Source of the DNA: Cephalotrichum gorgonifer
Taxonomy: Eukaryota; Ascomycota; Sordariomycetes; Microascales; Microascaceae
Reading direction: 5' to 3'
DNA length: 64,000 bases
Assembly: GCA_900312665.1 (NCBI GenBank)
Contig: ONZQ02000003.1
Coordinates: 1,953,823-2,017,822 of the forward strand
Shown: positions 12,162 through 23,457 of the stretch, in pieces
Layout: every line of letters starts with the position of its first letter
How positions within the stretch are numbered: position 1 is the first letter of the stretch
Position numbers and translations under genes: made by a program
Notes under the pieces: model-generated
Told to the model about the DNA's origin: nothing
Seen by the model: the letters and a program-made list of their open reading frames with translations, nothing else
The model's database searches: none

Positions 12162-12466
12162 AAAAAAGCGAACCAGGGAGGGAAACAAATATTAAGATAA
12201 AAGGCAGGGGAAGAAACGAGGTGAACAGTAACGCGTCGTGACTTGGCCCTTTTAAAATCATCCCTCACCGCAGCTCGTGAAGGAACCGATCAACGTAATC
12301 ATCACCCTCATAGGCATCCTTCATAGACTTCCTCACTACTCCGCATCTCCCCTCCCCCCCTCTCCTTCAAAATTCTCCTCTATAGACCAACGCCGGTCTC
12401 GTACTACCCGCCTCTCGGCCCCATATAGCAGCCCGCTCCCCTCCGACACGCCCCGTGCTGCCCGCC
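9695..12466. other. Long spacer with microsatellite; no gene recognised
   Basis: About 2.8 kb. Open frames are short with no recognisable domain, and I found no exon chain that extends one. The proximal part is the promoter of the GPI-protein gene. The section from about 10.6 to 11.7 kb looks less GC-rich than the coding regions. The GAAA microsatellite and sequencing gap are listed separately. Confidence 0.45.
12069..12168. repeat. (GAAA)n microsatellite with 20-N gap
   Basis: Perfect GAAA tetranucleotide repeats lie on both sides of 20 Ns at 12084-12103, with about 60 bp of pure repeat after the gap. The Ns probably mark an assembly gap of unknown length inside the repeat. Long Lys/Phe-type open frames through it are artefacts. 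Confidence 0.95.
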
Positions 12467-14595
12467 CTACAGCATCGTCCCGAACGTGCCATCCATGGGT
12501 ATCGGTTTCCGCGGGCTCCCGTCCTCGCCCTGCGGCTTCCGGTGCCTGAAGGTGAATCCGACGAACAGACCCTTGCTCATCTCCTCGTCGCGATCCGCCA
12601 GGCCCTCGAGCGCCTGCTGCTTTTCGTGCACCTCTTTGTACTTGGCCATGTCTGCCTCATTGCTGAAGTCGTCGAAGTAGCCGGCATCCGTCTCGGAGTC
12701 CAGCTCCGGCACGAAGGGGGCTCGCGTCTCGCGGAGGGTGTCCCACTCCACCTCAGCGAAATAGTGGTGCGCGAAGATGTCCTTCGAGTTGGAGAAACGG
12801 CGGGAGCGGGATTGGATGCAGCTGTTAAGGAAGGGGGGATGTTAGCCGGGCCCTGTCATTCGTGATGTAATGGGGAAAACATACGTAGTGATAAAGTTCC
12901 ATGTCCTGTTGCTCAGGAAGTAGTTGGGGTCCTCCCAGACCGGCCTCCTGAGTACCTCCCTCCAGTGCTTTAAGTTCCGCCATGTCTCGTCGGGCGTCGA
13001 ACCCGCGAAGGGAGGGAAGCCGGTCAGCGCCTCGAACAGCATGCACCCCAGACTCCAGTAGTCGACGGTATAGTCGTACTCCTCGCCCCTCAGCACCTCG
13101 GGTGCCATGTAATCAGGCGACCCGACGATCGACTTGGCGTAGTTGACGTCCTTCTCCCGCATGGACCTGTACCCCTCCCGGCGCTCGGCTATCGTCCGCT
13201 GGTCCATCGGCTTCCCGAAGGGTACCGACGTCTCTGAGGCCTTCTCGAGGCGGACGCGCATCGACTCGATCTTAGCCGGCGACAACATGCCCGCGGCAAG
13301 GCCGAAGTCGGTCAGCTTCACGTGGCCCGTCGAGTCGACGAGGAAGTTCTCGGGCTTGAGGTCGCGGTGAATGTAGCCCAGCTGATGCAGAGCGTCGACG
13401 GCGCAGAACATCTCGGCGATGTAGAAGCGCGCGTGGCGGTTGGATAGAACGCCGGTGTTGTTGAGCAGGGTGCGGAAGTCGCCTCCCGGTACATATTCCA
13501 TGGCAAGATAGATACTCTTGTCGTCCTGGAACGAGTAGAGGAGACGGACCAGCCACTCACTCTTCGCCGTTGTCAGGATGTCCCGCTCCGTCAGCACGTG
13601 GCGGACCTCGTCGAGCTTGAATAGAAGCTGCTTGCTCATGACCTTCAGGGCGCAGACCTCGCGCGTGTCTTTCTTCTGGGCGAGGAAGACCTGGCCATAG
13701 CCGCCCTGGCCGACTTGAGTGAGGATCTGGAAGTCGCCATGCCGGAGGCGGACTCGGCGCTTGCGTAGGTTGGCACGCTCCCTTCCGGTGTACTTGCGCC
13801 ACATTTGGTCGTACGTCTCCTGGTCTGTCTCGGGCGGAGCAGGGCATTCGAGCTTGAACGCATTGAGCCGAGCCTGCCGCGAGCCGACGTAGGTGAGAAG
13901 ATCGAAATAGTAGTCCAGGAAGTCTAGAAGTCTCGATGTTAGTAAAGTTCCGGGGGGCAGGGGGTTAAGGCTGAGGGACACATACAGAGCTGGGTTACAT
14001 TGACCATTCGTCGAACCTGGGGCTTTTGTAGGATCTCTCGTTCCTCTGCCGTGAGACCGCGAGTCGTAGTGAATTTCTTTGCAGGAGTGACTGGTCTGCT
14101 AGACTGATAGAGCTCGCTCCTCGAGATCGCCGCTGGGCTAGGCTGTTGAGATTGGTCGAAAATGGCCAGACGAGGGGGGGGAGGAGTATTCTCCTGGCCC
14201 TGCTTCTTGAGGGGACTGGCTGGCGACCCGCCCCCGGTTTTATGGACAACACTATCATCTACGGCCGAGCTGAAGGAGTCATCTATGTGTTGGATGTTGC
14301 TCTTCCCCGGGGAGAGGGGGATGAATGCACTCTGCGGCCGCGTGAGCTTGACCGGGCTCTCGAGAAGGGGCGCACTGTTGAGTTTCATCGCGCTGTCAAA
14401 GACGGCAGGGAGATCGTGCGCGCCTGGGACGGTTGTCTTCTTGCTTGGGCTCCCTCGAGGGGTCGCCACGGGTTCGAGAAAGTCTTGGTTCGGATCGTGT
14501 CTCGTCGGAGTGGTCGGGCGAGGGGCGATGTCGACAGGGGCAATCTTGTCGGCCTTGGTGCCGCCTGACAGCAGGTTCGCCATGAAGTTGGCCAT
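12467..14595 (-). CDS. DBF2/SidB-type NDR protein kinase (mitotic exit/septation)
   Basis: Three exons (13986-14595, 12885-13923, 12467-12821) give 667 residues. Both junctions rebuild conserved NDR-kinase sequence (VTQLYFLDYYFDLL; NFITTCIQSRSRRF). After a Pro/Ser-rich N terminus comes the MOB-binding basic helix region (about 190-260). The kinase domain follows: GQGGYG loop 275-280, catalytic Lys 297, HRD 389-391, DFG 409-411, a long NDR-type insert, activation-loop Ser 468 in SIVGSPDYMAPE, and the C-terminal hydrophobic motif FVGFTF with Thr 640. Family knowledge: Dbf2/SidB acts with Mob1 at the end of the mitotic exit/septation network to trigger septation. A 57-bp intron (14646-14702) is likely in the 5' leader. 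The gene is divergent from the WBP11-like gene, 842 bp between starts. The ATG at 14595 is chosen because upstream sequence is spliced or non-conserved. Confidence 0.9.
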
Positions 14596-15437
14596 GACTA
14601 TGACGGGTTTGCTTTGAGGAACTGCTCGCTGGGTTAGGGAGAGACCTGTTGTGTCGATGGCGGGCAAGCCACGACGTGAGGGGACGACGGAAGAGGACTT
14701 ACGACTGCAATATTGTGTGCGTCGAGAGTTGCTGAGAGAGCACTTTCCTCGTGCAAGAGAAGTCCAACTGGGAGATTGATAGCTTTGACGATGGATGTGG
14801 CTGAGGGGGAGGGAGGTCCCGCAATGTACACTGGTTGTATACTCGCCGGTAAGGGTAAGGGTAATGCTACTCTGGCGGCTTGCCTTGCATGCCACGGCGG
14901 TGGATTGATATGCAGGTGCTAAAATTCAAAGATTCCTGGAGCACTGGCTCGACTGGGGGGACGTTTCCTATATTGGGAAGGAAATCAACAACGGATGGAA
15001 CTTTGGGACATTAGGTCATGAATTTGACTTCGGCTGGACATTGCAAGTGTTGCTTTTCCCGTGCCTGGCGCGCTTTCGGGCAGTAGTACTGGCGTCCAGA
15101 TACCTCAAACACTCCCGACGACGTCTGTGGATGCGGGGCAATCTTTCAGTCAACAAGCCAAACACCGTTGCAGCAGCAACAAGCCATTGAATGTGGGGTC
15201 CACTCCTGTGGCACCCGGACAGGGATCAATGATTTGGGCTGAATTTGTGAAACCACGGGTGCAACACTTATCTCCACGTGATTGATAAAGCTTAGCTGAA
15301 CAGAATTCATTGGCATCATTCGCTAACACTGTGGGATTACAGCCCATGGCAGAACCTCATCGTCTTCTGTTTAGTGCAGCTGGATCGGAGACAACTACGA
15401 CACTCCCAAGCCCCCGAGAGCCCCCTCCAGCGTCGCC
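14596..15437. other. Divergent promoter region (DBF2-like / WBP11-like)
   Basis: This 842-bp shared upstream region contains the probable 5'-leader intron of the kinase gene at 14646-14702 and an RTCACGTG element at 15275-15282. No other gene was seen. Confidence 0.5.
15275..15282. promoter_or_regulatory. RTCACGTG element upstream of WBP11-like gene
   Basis: CACGTGAT, the reverse complement of ATCACGTG, a Cbf1-type RTCACRTG match, 156 bp upstream of the WBP11-like start. The site could also act on the divergent kinase gene. Function is inferred from the motif only. Confidence 0.42.
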
Positions 15438-16321
15438 ATGAATAAAGAGCGCAAATACAACCCCGTGCAGGAGCAGCGCAAGGCCGACAAGGCCAAGGCT
15501 ACCAAGAAGGGTAAGTTCAGCACTCACGCATGAACTCCGTCCCAGCTACACCAGCTTTCTCTTGCGACACAGCTAGCTAACGCGTCTTTCGCTCTCCAGG
15601 TAGAGGGGAGGCCCAGGCTAGGCGGAACGAAAAACTCGCGCGAAGGAACCCTTACCGTATACAAAAGGAAATCGACGACCTCAAGGCGGTGGTCACGAAT
15701 GGCGGCAAGCTCTCTAGCCACGAAGAGCAGGTCCTAGAAGGGCTAGAAAAGGACCTGAAGGCGGTCAACAAGGCGCGGGAGGCACTAGGCGACGACGCAC
15801 CCGCATTCCGGGCTCCGAGGGACAGAGATCATACAGGCGCTCTCGGGAAGCGGAGGCGTGGTGGCTATGGCTCATCGTCCGACGAGGATATCCCTGATGA
15901 CGTGAAGAGGATTCCCATGCCCCGGGACACGCCACCGCCGATCCCAAAGGAGGTTCTGGATAAATGGTGGGCTAAAAGGAGAGCGAAGCGGAATGCCGAG
16001 CGCGCAGAAGCCGGCGAAGATGATAAGAGGAAAGAACCGGCCCAGAAGGCTGCGGCGCCATCGGAGACCCAGACGGTATATGAGTCGAAGCCCATGGTCA
16101 GGGACTTGAGGAAAGAGGCTGTTTCCGCGTTTATCCCCACGTCGGTTATGATGAAAATGAAGAAGGGCAAAGGGCAGGACGGCCTTATGGAGCCCGAGGA
16201 AGCCGATCGGCTGGAAAGGGAGGGTTACTTGAAGACTACCCAGGCCAATGAAACTAGCGCGACTCCTGCCACTGGGCCGCAGAAGGTGAGCGTGGAAGAG
16301 GTCGAGGACGAGGACGAGTGA
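15438..16321 (+). CDS. WBP11-like pre-mRNA splicing protein
   Basis: Two exons (15438-15510, 15600-16321; 89-bp intron) give 264 residues. The N terminus MNKERKYNPVQEQRKADKAK, followed by RRNEKLARRNPYRIQKEIDDLK, is the signature of the Wbp11/SNP70 domain. Next come a Glu/Lys-rich helix, a GGYGSSSDED acidic patch, a PMPRDTPPPIP proline motif of the kind bound by WW domains, and a highly charged C-terminal half with SAFIPTSVMMKMKKGKG. Family knowledge: WBP11 proteins are nuclear spliceosome-associated factors that bind WW-domain partners through proline motifs. No RNA-binding domain is visible. The 24-codon first exon carries the conserved N terminus, which fixes the start. Confidence 0.85.
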
Positions 16322-17206
16322 TCCGACGACGGGCCAATCACCAACCACCAAAAACGGATACCACAAAGGGGCCAAAGCGACGTTGACCTCTGGTCTCGTT
16401 TGTTTCCTGTCAGATACCTCCACCATGCATCCATCTTTCATGCACGAGATCAGGAAGCTTTTTCTCGATACGACACCGGATGCGCTTTCCCCATTCGTTC
16501 TATAAATTACGCCACTGAACTACCCGCTTTTTCCCGGCCATTATAAACACTTCCAACTGGACAGGAATGGGCGAAGGCCGTGGACTCTCGGAATATGCCG
16601 ACTACATACCGCCGAAGTGGCCTAGCGGGGTCTTCCGACACCCGCGGGTGGGGCGGCAGCGGCGAAGGAAGACCGGGGTCGGTCTTTTACGTTGTTAGTC
16701 CCGTTGAAAATTTCTGCCCGACCAGAATCAAGGATAGCCGGTTTCGAGAAGACTAAGCGGTTCGGGCCCGAGCGCAATTGCCGTTTACAGGTGAAGGCGA
16801 AAACGGATGACCACCGCCGCCCTAGGGCTTTGCACGAACAAGTCCAACCGGAGTTTTCGATGTAAACCATATCCCGTTAAGCTTTGCCTACTGCTCTGGG
16901 TATGTATTTTAGTAACAATATACATCTACTCGGGTATACCCCCGGGGCAATGACTTGCGCCCTTCCGTTTGTCACATCCCTCTGGTGGTTGCATCTTGAC
17001 TAATAGCAAATCTTTCTACTCCACCCGCCCCCTCTTTGGCCTTCCTGCTAGGATACAAGTACCCTTGTCCCGCGGACCCAACCTTCTGTGATGACCCGAA
17101 CTTGACTCACTCACGTTCCATGTTTCCATGTCTCCCTACTCGACGCCTCTTTGTCTATACACGTATCGCATATAAACCAAAGAAAACTGATGTATGACGA
17201 CCGGAA
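16322..17206. other. Spacer, nothing recognised
   Basis: About 885 bp between the WBP11-like gene and the MFS gene, in head-to-tail arrangement. It should hold the 3' end of the former and the promoter of the latter. No conserved open frame or RNA gene was seen. Confidence 0.5.
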
Positions 17207-18726
17207 ATGAGTGCTCATGCCACTGGGATCGAAAAGGGGACCGAGGCCGTGTCCCCGGACAAGCTAACCGGCCTTAGATTCCCCAACGCCGCCGCCCCGG
17301 TCCCGTCTCAGGAGAAGCAGAGCGTGAATCCAACCGCGGACCCACTCCGGCCGGCATCCGTCGTGTCCCCCGAGGCGGGGACCAGCGAGGATGACGATGA
17401 TGAAGTGGACAACGACGAGGGTTACCCGGAAGGCGGGCTGAAGGCCTGGCTCGTGGTTCTCGGGTCCTGGCTGGCCCTCTTCTCGGCGCTTGGGCTGATG
17501 AACACGCTGGCAACCTTCCAGGCTTACGTCTCGACTCATCAACTCCAGGATCACAGTGAGGGCCAGATCGGGTGGATATTTTCCGTATACACGTTCCTCA
17601 CGTTCTTCTGCGGTATATACATCGGCCCCATCTTCGATAAATACGGGCCGAAATGGTTGGTGCTCGCAGGAACGATTCTTCTGGTTGCCAGTCTCATCCT
17701 CCTCAGCTTCTCCACCGGTGCGTGTCCGCCCAGGGCTGCGAACTTGCAGTTAGCTCCTCTCCGGACTGATTGTGACTGGCCAACTAACTACTCCTATGTG
17801 CGCCTTGCCTATGTCTAGAATACTGGCATTTCCTCCTGTCATTTGGAATCCTTAGTGGCTTCGCGTCGTCGCTCCTATTCACGCCCTCGATCGCGGCGGT
17901 CGGGCACTTCTTCAAGAAGAGGCGGGGCCTCGCGACCGGCATCGCCTCGACTGGCGGCTCCGTCGGCGGCGTCATCTTCCCGCTCATGCTCACCAACCTC
18001 TTCGAGCGTATAGGCTGGGCGTGGGCCGTCCGCGTGCAGGCGCTCCTCTCCTTCACGCTCTGCGCCGCCTCCAACTTCCTCATCCGCTCGCGCCTGCCGC
18101 CGCCCAAGAACGCCAAGGTCCACCCGGATTTCCTCATCTTCAGGGACGTCACGATGCTCCTCACGACCATCGGGATCTTCCTGCTCGAGTTCGCGCTCTT
18201 CATCCCGCTGACGTATATCACGAGCTACATGCTCGCCAGCGGCTTCGATGAGACCTTCGCCTTCAACACGCTCGCCATCTTCAATGCCGCGTCGGTGCTG
18301 GGCCGCGCGCTGCCGGGGTACTGGGGTGACAAGTTCGGGCCCTTCAACTCCAACATGGGCGCCACGCTCCTCTCCATCTTCGGCGCGCTCGTCGTGTGGC
18401 TGCCCTTTGGAAAGACCACACCCGGCGTCATTATTTTTGCCATCCTCATCGGCTTCGCGAGCGGGAACAACATCAGCATAAGCCCTGTCTGCATCGGCCG
18501 GCTCTGCCACACGAAGCACTACGGACGGTACTACGCCACGTCGTACACCGTCGTGGCCGTGGCGTGCCTCGTGAGCATCCCCATCGGCGGCGAGATATTG
18601 GCCGCCACGGGGGGCAACTACTGGGCTCTGATTGTGTTTACGGGGCTGCTATATGTGGCATCGTTTGTGGTTCTCCTCGCTGCGAAGATCTCATACGTTG
18701 GATGGAAGCCTCTTGCGATATTCTAA
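17207..18726 (+). CDS. MFS monocarboxylate-type transporter
   Basis: Two exons (17207-17717, 17819-18726; intron GTGCGT..CTAG) give 472 residues. A 75-residue acidic cytoplasmic N terminus ends in EGGLKAWLVVLGSWL, the typical entry to TM1 of fungal MCT-like permeases. Motifs include GQIGWIFSVYTFLTFFCGIYIGPIFDKYGPK (TM2 and the loop 2-3 motif), the splice-restored STEYWHFLLSFGI, HFFKKRRGLATGIASTGGSVGG in TM4-5, and GRALPGYWGDKFG in TM8. About 12 TM segments are expected. The family (SLC16-like, including yeast Mch proteins) transports monocarboxylates or riboflavin in different members, so the substrate cannot be read from sequence. The gene lies alone, with no biosynthetic neighbours. Confidence 0.88.
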
Positions 18727-19419
18727 GGAGAGGAGAGGCTACGGTTATGTCGAATGCATGTTTCGTCGCGTGCTACGGGTTGAGGTTATCGCAAGTTACT
18801 CGCAAGCGGTTTTTATTTCGGGCCTTTAACAGTCTTGATATTATTCGATTTACGTGTTTGGATTACCAGAAAAGGGCGTTTACAGGGTCATACGGTCACG
18901 GAAAAGCTTGGGTTAGCATCTAAATTGTATATAGCATTTTAGGAGGGGAGGAAATAATGATATTTAGCTGAAGATCTTGTCCCCATTGGAATTGCCAGTG
19001 AACAGACAGGGCGTGGATTATACGTGTAATGATGCCTTCTCGATACTTCAATGAGTGATGCACTAGCGAGGAGTTTCGATCACTCGTGGGTCGGTGGAAA
19101 CTGTATATTAGAAGCTATATAAACGTTGGTCGCCGGTGTTAGTGTGTTCGACGTGGTATGGGACAAAAGTAACGGGATATTCACCCGTTAGGATAGTATT
19201 GTGGATATCTTGTTATATTTGTCCTTAGGTTGAGAGTCCGTCTACCCCACATAATCGTCCCCGCGCTGACATATAGCCCTTGGTAGTTAGTGTTCAATTT
19301 TGCCCCTCCGCCCTCACCTCGCAACCTCACCAGACCGATTCATTCTCACCCAGACGACGTCATATCACGTATACACGTCATTCTCTTAATAAGTCCCAAG
19401 TCTGATCCTATAGTAAGCT
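18727..19419. other. Spacer, nothing recognised
   Basis: About 690 bp between the MFS gene and the YAE1-like gene. Open frames are short and unsupported. It should contain the MFS 3' untranslated region and the YAE1-like promoter. Confidence 0.45.
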
Positions 19420-20091
19420 ATGTTCATCTCAAACTCAGAATACTCCGACGACAACGTCACAATGGAAGCGGGCTACCACCCCCCACCAGCCCGCACAACC
19501 CTCGACGACGTCTTCGGCGATGATCCCGTGGCCGATGGGCAAGCGCACGCCACGCCGAGGGTGCACTCCATATCCTCCGATCTGCCTCAGCTGGAGAGGG
19601 AGCACGTCACGACGGGCTACCGCGACGGCGTGACTGCCGCCAAGGCGGGCTCGGTCCAGGCCGGCTTCGACGAGGGGTTCAGCCTAGGCGCGGAGATCGG
19701 CAAGAGAGTCGGGGAGATCCTAGGGATCCTCGAGGGGATCTACGAGGCTACTGGGGCAGATGCCGAAGTAGTGGAGCGAGCCAGGGAGGAGATGAGCAGC
19801 GAGAAGGTCTTCGGGCAGGAGTATTGGTGTGGGGACGGGACGTGGAAGTTTGAGGTTGAGGCGGGCGGGGAGCGGGGGCGGGAGGATATTATCTTCGCCG
19901 ACGTCGCGGACGCGCACCCGCTTGTGCAGATATGGAGCGCCATCGTGGATGAGCAGGTCAAGCGGTGGGGTGTTGACGTCGGTGTCTTGGAAAGCAGCAC
20001 GGAGACCGCGGAGGACCTGGCGCCGAGAGAGGACGTGGAGGCTTCTACCAAGCCCGTCGCCGAGACAAAGAAGACGGTGTTAGACTGGTGA
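19420..20091 (+). CDS. YAE1-like deca-GX3 Fe-S assembly adaptor
   Basis: Intronless, 223 residues; a second ATG at 19462 (MEAGYHPP) is an alternative start. Residues about 66-103 carry the glycine-every-fourth-residue helix that defines the Yae1 N-terminal (deca-GX3) domain: GYRDGVTAAKAG, QAGFDEGFSLG, EIGKRVGEILG. It is preceded by the LDDVFGDDP motif common in fungal Yae1. In yeast, Yae1 with Lto1 bridges the cytosolic Fe-S targeting machinery to the ABC protein Rli1/ABCE1, needed for ribosome recycling. The protein ends in Leu-Asp-Trp, which resembles the C-terminal targeting tripeptide of CIA clients and adaptors (in yeast the essential C-terminal Trp is on Lto1). The acidic C-terminal third is less conserved. 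Confidence 0.82.
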   Translation: MFISNSEYSDDNVTMEAGYHPPPARTTLDDVFGDDPVADGQAHATPRVHSISSDLPQLEREHVTTGYRDGVTAAKAGSVQAGFDEGFSLGAEIGKRVGEILGILEGIYEATGADAEVVERAREEMSSEKVFGQEYWCGDGTWKFEVEAGGERGREDIIFADVADAHPLVQIWSAIVDEQVKRWGVDVGVLESSTETAEDLAPREDVEASTKPVAETKKTVLDW

Positions 20092-22773
20092 GGTTATTGG
20101 GTCCGGGCTCGGCGGCTTGTCCTCGGGCTTCCGCTTTGGGCATTCGCCTGTTAAACATACCATCCCCGGTGATACCGGAGAGGAGGCGGAAACGGTCCTT
20201 CGGCAGATCTGCTTCCCAGTGCGAGGGTTTCTCATCGCTCTTGCACTGTTTATGCCCACATGTCGGAAAATTCGGGTACACTCCCTCTCCTCCCCCTTTT
20301 TTCGTGCTTTTTGGACACACGTGGTTCATCCATTTCGCTGACCGGACGACCAGATCGACGCATGGCCAATACCGGGAATTCGCATTCGCCACTGGTCGCG
20401 TAGGGAGATGTTTTGTTTCGGGTAGCAACTTTTTCCCGTCTCGTCGGTCTAGGTTGAAACCGCCCGGTAAGGTGTGGTGACACCACCGAAACAACCAACA
20501 ACTCAGGGCACGGAAACCCTGGATGTAGTGGCGGGCCGTGGCCCAGGCTGTCCGGATACCTCCTATTTTGGTATATTGCTTACCTTTACACGGTATGATA
20601 TGGGGGGAATGGGCTTTCTGGGTAAGGCGAGGAACGGCCCAACCACGGGCTTTCCGGATAGTAGGCGGCAGGGAGGGAGGAACTTCACACCCACCCAGGC
20701 CGTCAGACCAGTGTCAGCCAAGCAGGCCGGGTGTTATGGTGGCACAATGGAAATATACGCTTTTATGGAAGAGAATTCCCTCCTACAATAACGGCATTGA
20801 CGCTCTGATCAAGCCCCGATTTTAGTCCCCACCTGATCTTAGGCTTGGTATTATAGAGCCCGGCCACTGCCTCGGCCCCCTTGCCTGCGACCCGGAGGAC
20901 AAACGCTCCCCCCCCCCCCTCCCTCTTTTAAGATGCGGTCCTAAAACCCCTGGAGGAGTTCGCCATCAGAGTACAGTCCCGGCTCAAACTCCTGGTGGGA
21001 TCCGGGAAATCCGAGGAGTGCCCAGAGCATGGAGACAGCTGGGGAAAATGACCGCCATCCACCGCGTCGTCATCCTCTTCGCTTACACCCGCCGATGCGT
21101 TGGTTGCGCCTCTCTCGCTTTGATATTAATACCACTTAATACCATATTGCACTGACACGAATCGGGTCCTTTGCATGGCCCTCGCGTGATGGCCGTAGCC
21201 GCGAGGAGGAAGGCAGGCCGCACTACTATGCGCCTTTCGGCCCCGTGGCGCCCAGACGTCTCGTTCTTCCGCCTGGCGGGATCGTTTTCCGCTCTCCTAC
21301 CTGGCCCTATAGAATGGGTTCGCCCGAGGGAGCGGAATCGGCGGACGGGAAACAAAAGCAGGCCCAGCCAGTCGATTTCCCCGCTGACATCATGATCGTC
21401 GGACAGGGTACGATGGAAAGCCTGGGTCTTAATTCGATCTGCGTCTCAGCCGAGAGATCCTATCGGCTGGGTTCGATCGGGACCAACAGCGGAGGTGATC
21501 TAAAATAGCCCTAACTTCTGTTTTTAGAAAGTGAACATGAATCCTATCCAGCATCTCGAGCGTCCTCTTGTACGACACATCTCCCCCTTGCAGAAACATT
21601 TTCTGTAAGGGCTAAGCCACGAGGGCAAAGGATCGGCAAGTGGTGTGGAGTGGATCTCGATCGCCGACGCAGGTACCGAAGGGCAACTCCCAGAGAATGG
21701 AGGGAAGGGTAACATCCGGGCTCAAAGCAACGTTGACCCCCGGCAAATCGGACAAAGGTACCATTCTTACGACCCTATGCCTTTTCTCTGAGATCAGAGG
21801 TGCCGGTGGGTGGACAGATCAGTTTTGAAAGCAGAGGCGTGTGGGCCGAGCATCTACTAAGCGAGCAAAGCACCTATACACACCGTCTAGGGCGGAGAGG
21901 CCTCGTTTCGTTAGCCGGTGCTTGTCCTTCGGCGGCGCCGCCGGGAATAAGCTCTACTTTATCCTGCAGACGGGTCATGCAAGTTAAGGAATACGAGGCA
22001 AACTGGAGCGGACACCAATATCGCTGCCCTGTTATTGCACCCTCTTGCCGCGAGAACTACTTTAGCCGAACCTTGCACCGTTCCCCGTCGTCCAATCACG
22101 CCCCCTCTAAGTTGCAAACGAGCCTATTTCGAAGCCCTCTCTCGGAAATAGGACCACCTTCCGGCCTCCATCTTCGACTTACTCACTTAGAGGGGGGACG
22201 GGACGAAGGGCATTCCTCCTGGTGACTCTGCCTACGTAATACACCCGATGTATCGCCATCATAGTTCATTCAGCCTATACAGTGTGTGCGCTGGGCGAAG
22301 GATGGGAAGGAGCGAGAAGATGGGGGCCTCGACCATCTCCGGGGGGGTGTAGCTTGTGCCTTGTTTCCGGCGCGGGCGGTGATGGGTGCTATGGATAGAC
22401 CGGCAACCTTCTTCGCACGCCTAGTCGTTGGCCCCCAGAACTTCCTGATATCTCGGCGTAATACAGATAGATGTATGTGATGCCTAACGGGAGATAATGC
22501 CGCCGTCTAGTCTCTCCTGCGTGCCGTGTTGTTGGGCGTGGCATCATTACCTGGGCGTTGGGTAGGAGGTTCCGGAAAGACACAAAAGGACGCTTTCTCG
22601 CCCACGGATTTTCTCTACCATTCCTCCTCCTTTTCTTTTCCAAGTATCTCTCGATACCGGTACATTCGCTTCGTCGCTCGCTGACTAGTACCTTCCCAAA
22701 CCTATACCTTACGTTCAAGTTCTTCCTTATCTCCCTCCGCTAGAAAGATAGCACCAAGAGAAGCCCTGTCACA
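20092..22773. other. Long spacer, no gene recognised
   Basis: About 2.7 kb. Several open frames of 60-150 codons overlap on both strands without recognisable domains or splice continuations. The last few hundred bases are pyrimidine-rich, as expected for the leader of the GPI-protein gene at 22774. A C-homopolymer lies near 20908. Confidence 0.45.
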
Positions 22774-23457
22774 ATGAAGGTCAGCATTCTCGCCGTCCTC
22801 GGCGTCGCCGCCACCGTCCGCGCCACCGAAGACGCCGACACGGAAGTCAACGAGCTCTACAAGGGCCCGATCGGCTTCCCCCCGGGCATCGTCGCCCCAC
22901 CCCCCAAGTTCCTCCCCCACAAGGGACCCCCGGAGCCCAAGCCCCTCCCCATCTGGCATCCTCCCCACAAGGGCGTCTTCATCGACGACTGCGACGATGA
23001 CGAGGACGAGGAGGACTGGCACTGGGCCTGGAAGAAGCACGGCGACAAGCCCCACCCCGGCCCCCCGCACAAGTGGATCACCTCCACCATCACCGTCACC
23101 AAGACCAAGACGGTCGGCCCCCCCGAGACCACCACCGAGATCTCCGAGACCATCTGCCCCGTCCCTATTACCGAGGAGCCCCACCCGCCGAAGCCCACCG
23201 ACTACCCGGAGCCCGAGCCCACCAAGGAGGCGCCCGAGCCGCCCGTCGAGACGTCGGAGCCCGAGCCGCCGGTGGAAGAGGAGGAGCCCGCCCCGGCGCC
23301 CGAGCCCACCGAGGCTGCCCCGCCTGCACCTCCCACGGAAGAGGAGGAACCCAACGTCAGCTCTGTTCCCGAAACGCCCGTCGAGGCCGGCGCGGCCCCC
23401 CAGAGCGTCGCTGGTACCCTCGCGGCTGTTGCTGCCCTCTTCGCCGCGCTCTTCTAA
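22774..23457 (+). CDS. Pro/Glu-rich GPI-anchored cell-wall-type protein
   Basis: Intronless, 227 residues. A signal peptide (MKVSILAVLGVAATVRA) is followed by a proline-rich section with GPIGFPPGIVAPPP and repeated HKG units. A highly acidic patch (residues about 69-80, D/E run) leads directly into Trp/His-rich WHWAWKKHGDKPH. Then come a Thr-rich strand (WITSTITVTKTKTV), a long (P-E)-rich low-complexity stalk with PEPEPT and PPVE repeats, and a hydrophobic C terminus (SVAGTLAAVAALFAALF) after small residues, typical of a GPI signal. Likely a cell-surface protein; no enzyme domain is visible. The Asp/His/Trp patch could bind metal, but that is speculation. The strong signal peptide fixes the start. 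Confidence 0.8.
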   Translation: MKVSILAVLGVAATVRATEDADTEVNELYKGPIGFPPGIVAPPPKFLPHKGPPEPKPLPIWHPPHKGVFIDDCDDDEDEEDWHWAWKKHGDKPHPGPPHKWITSTITVTKTKTVGPPETTTEISETICPVPITEEPHPPKPTDYPEPEPTKEAPEPPVETSEPEPPVEEEEPAPAPEPTEAAPPAPPTEEEEPNVSSVPETPVEAGAAPQSVAGTLAAVAALFAALF

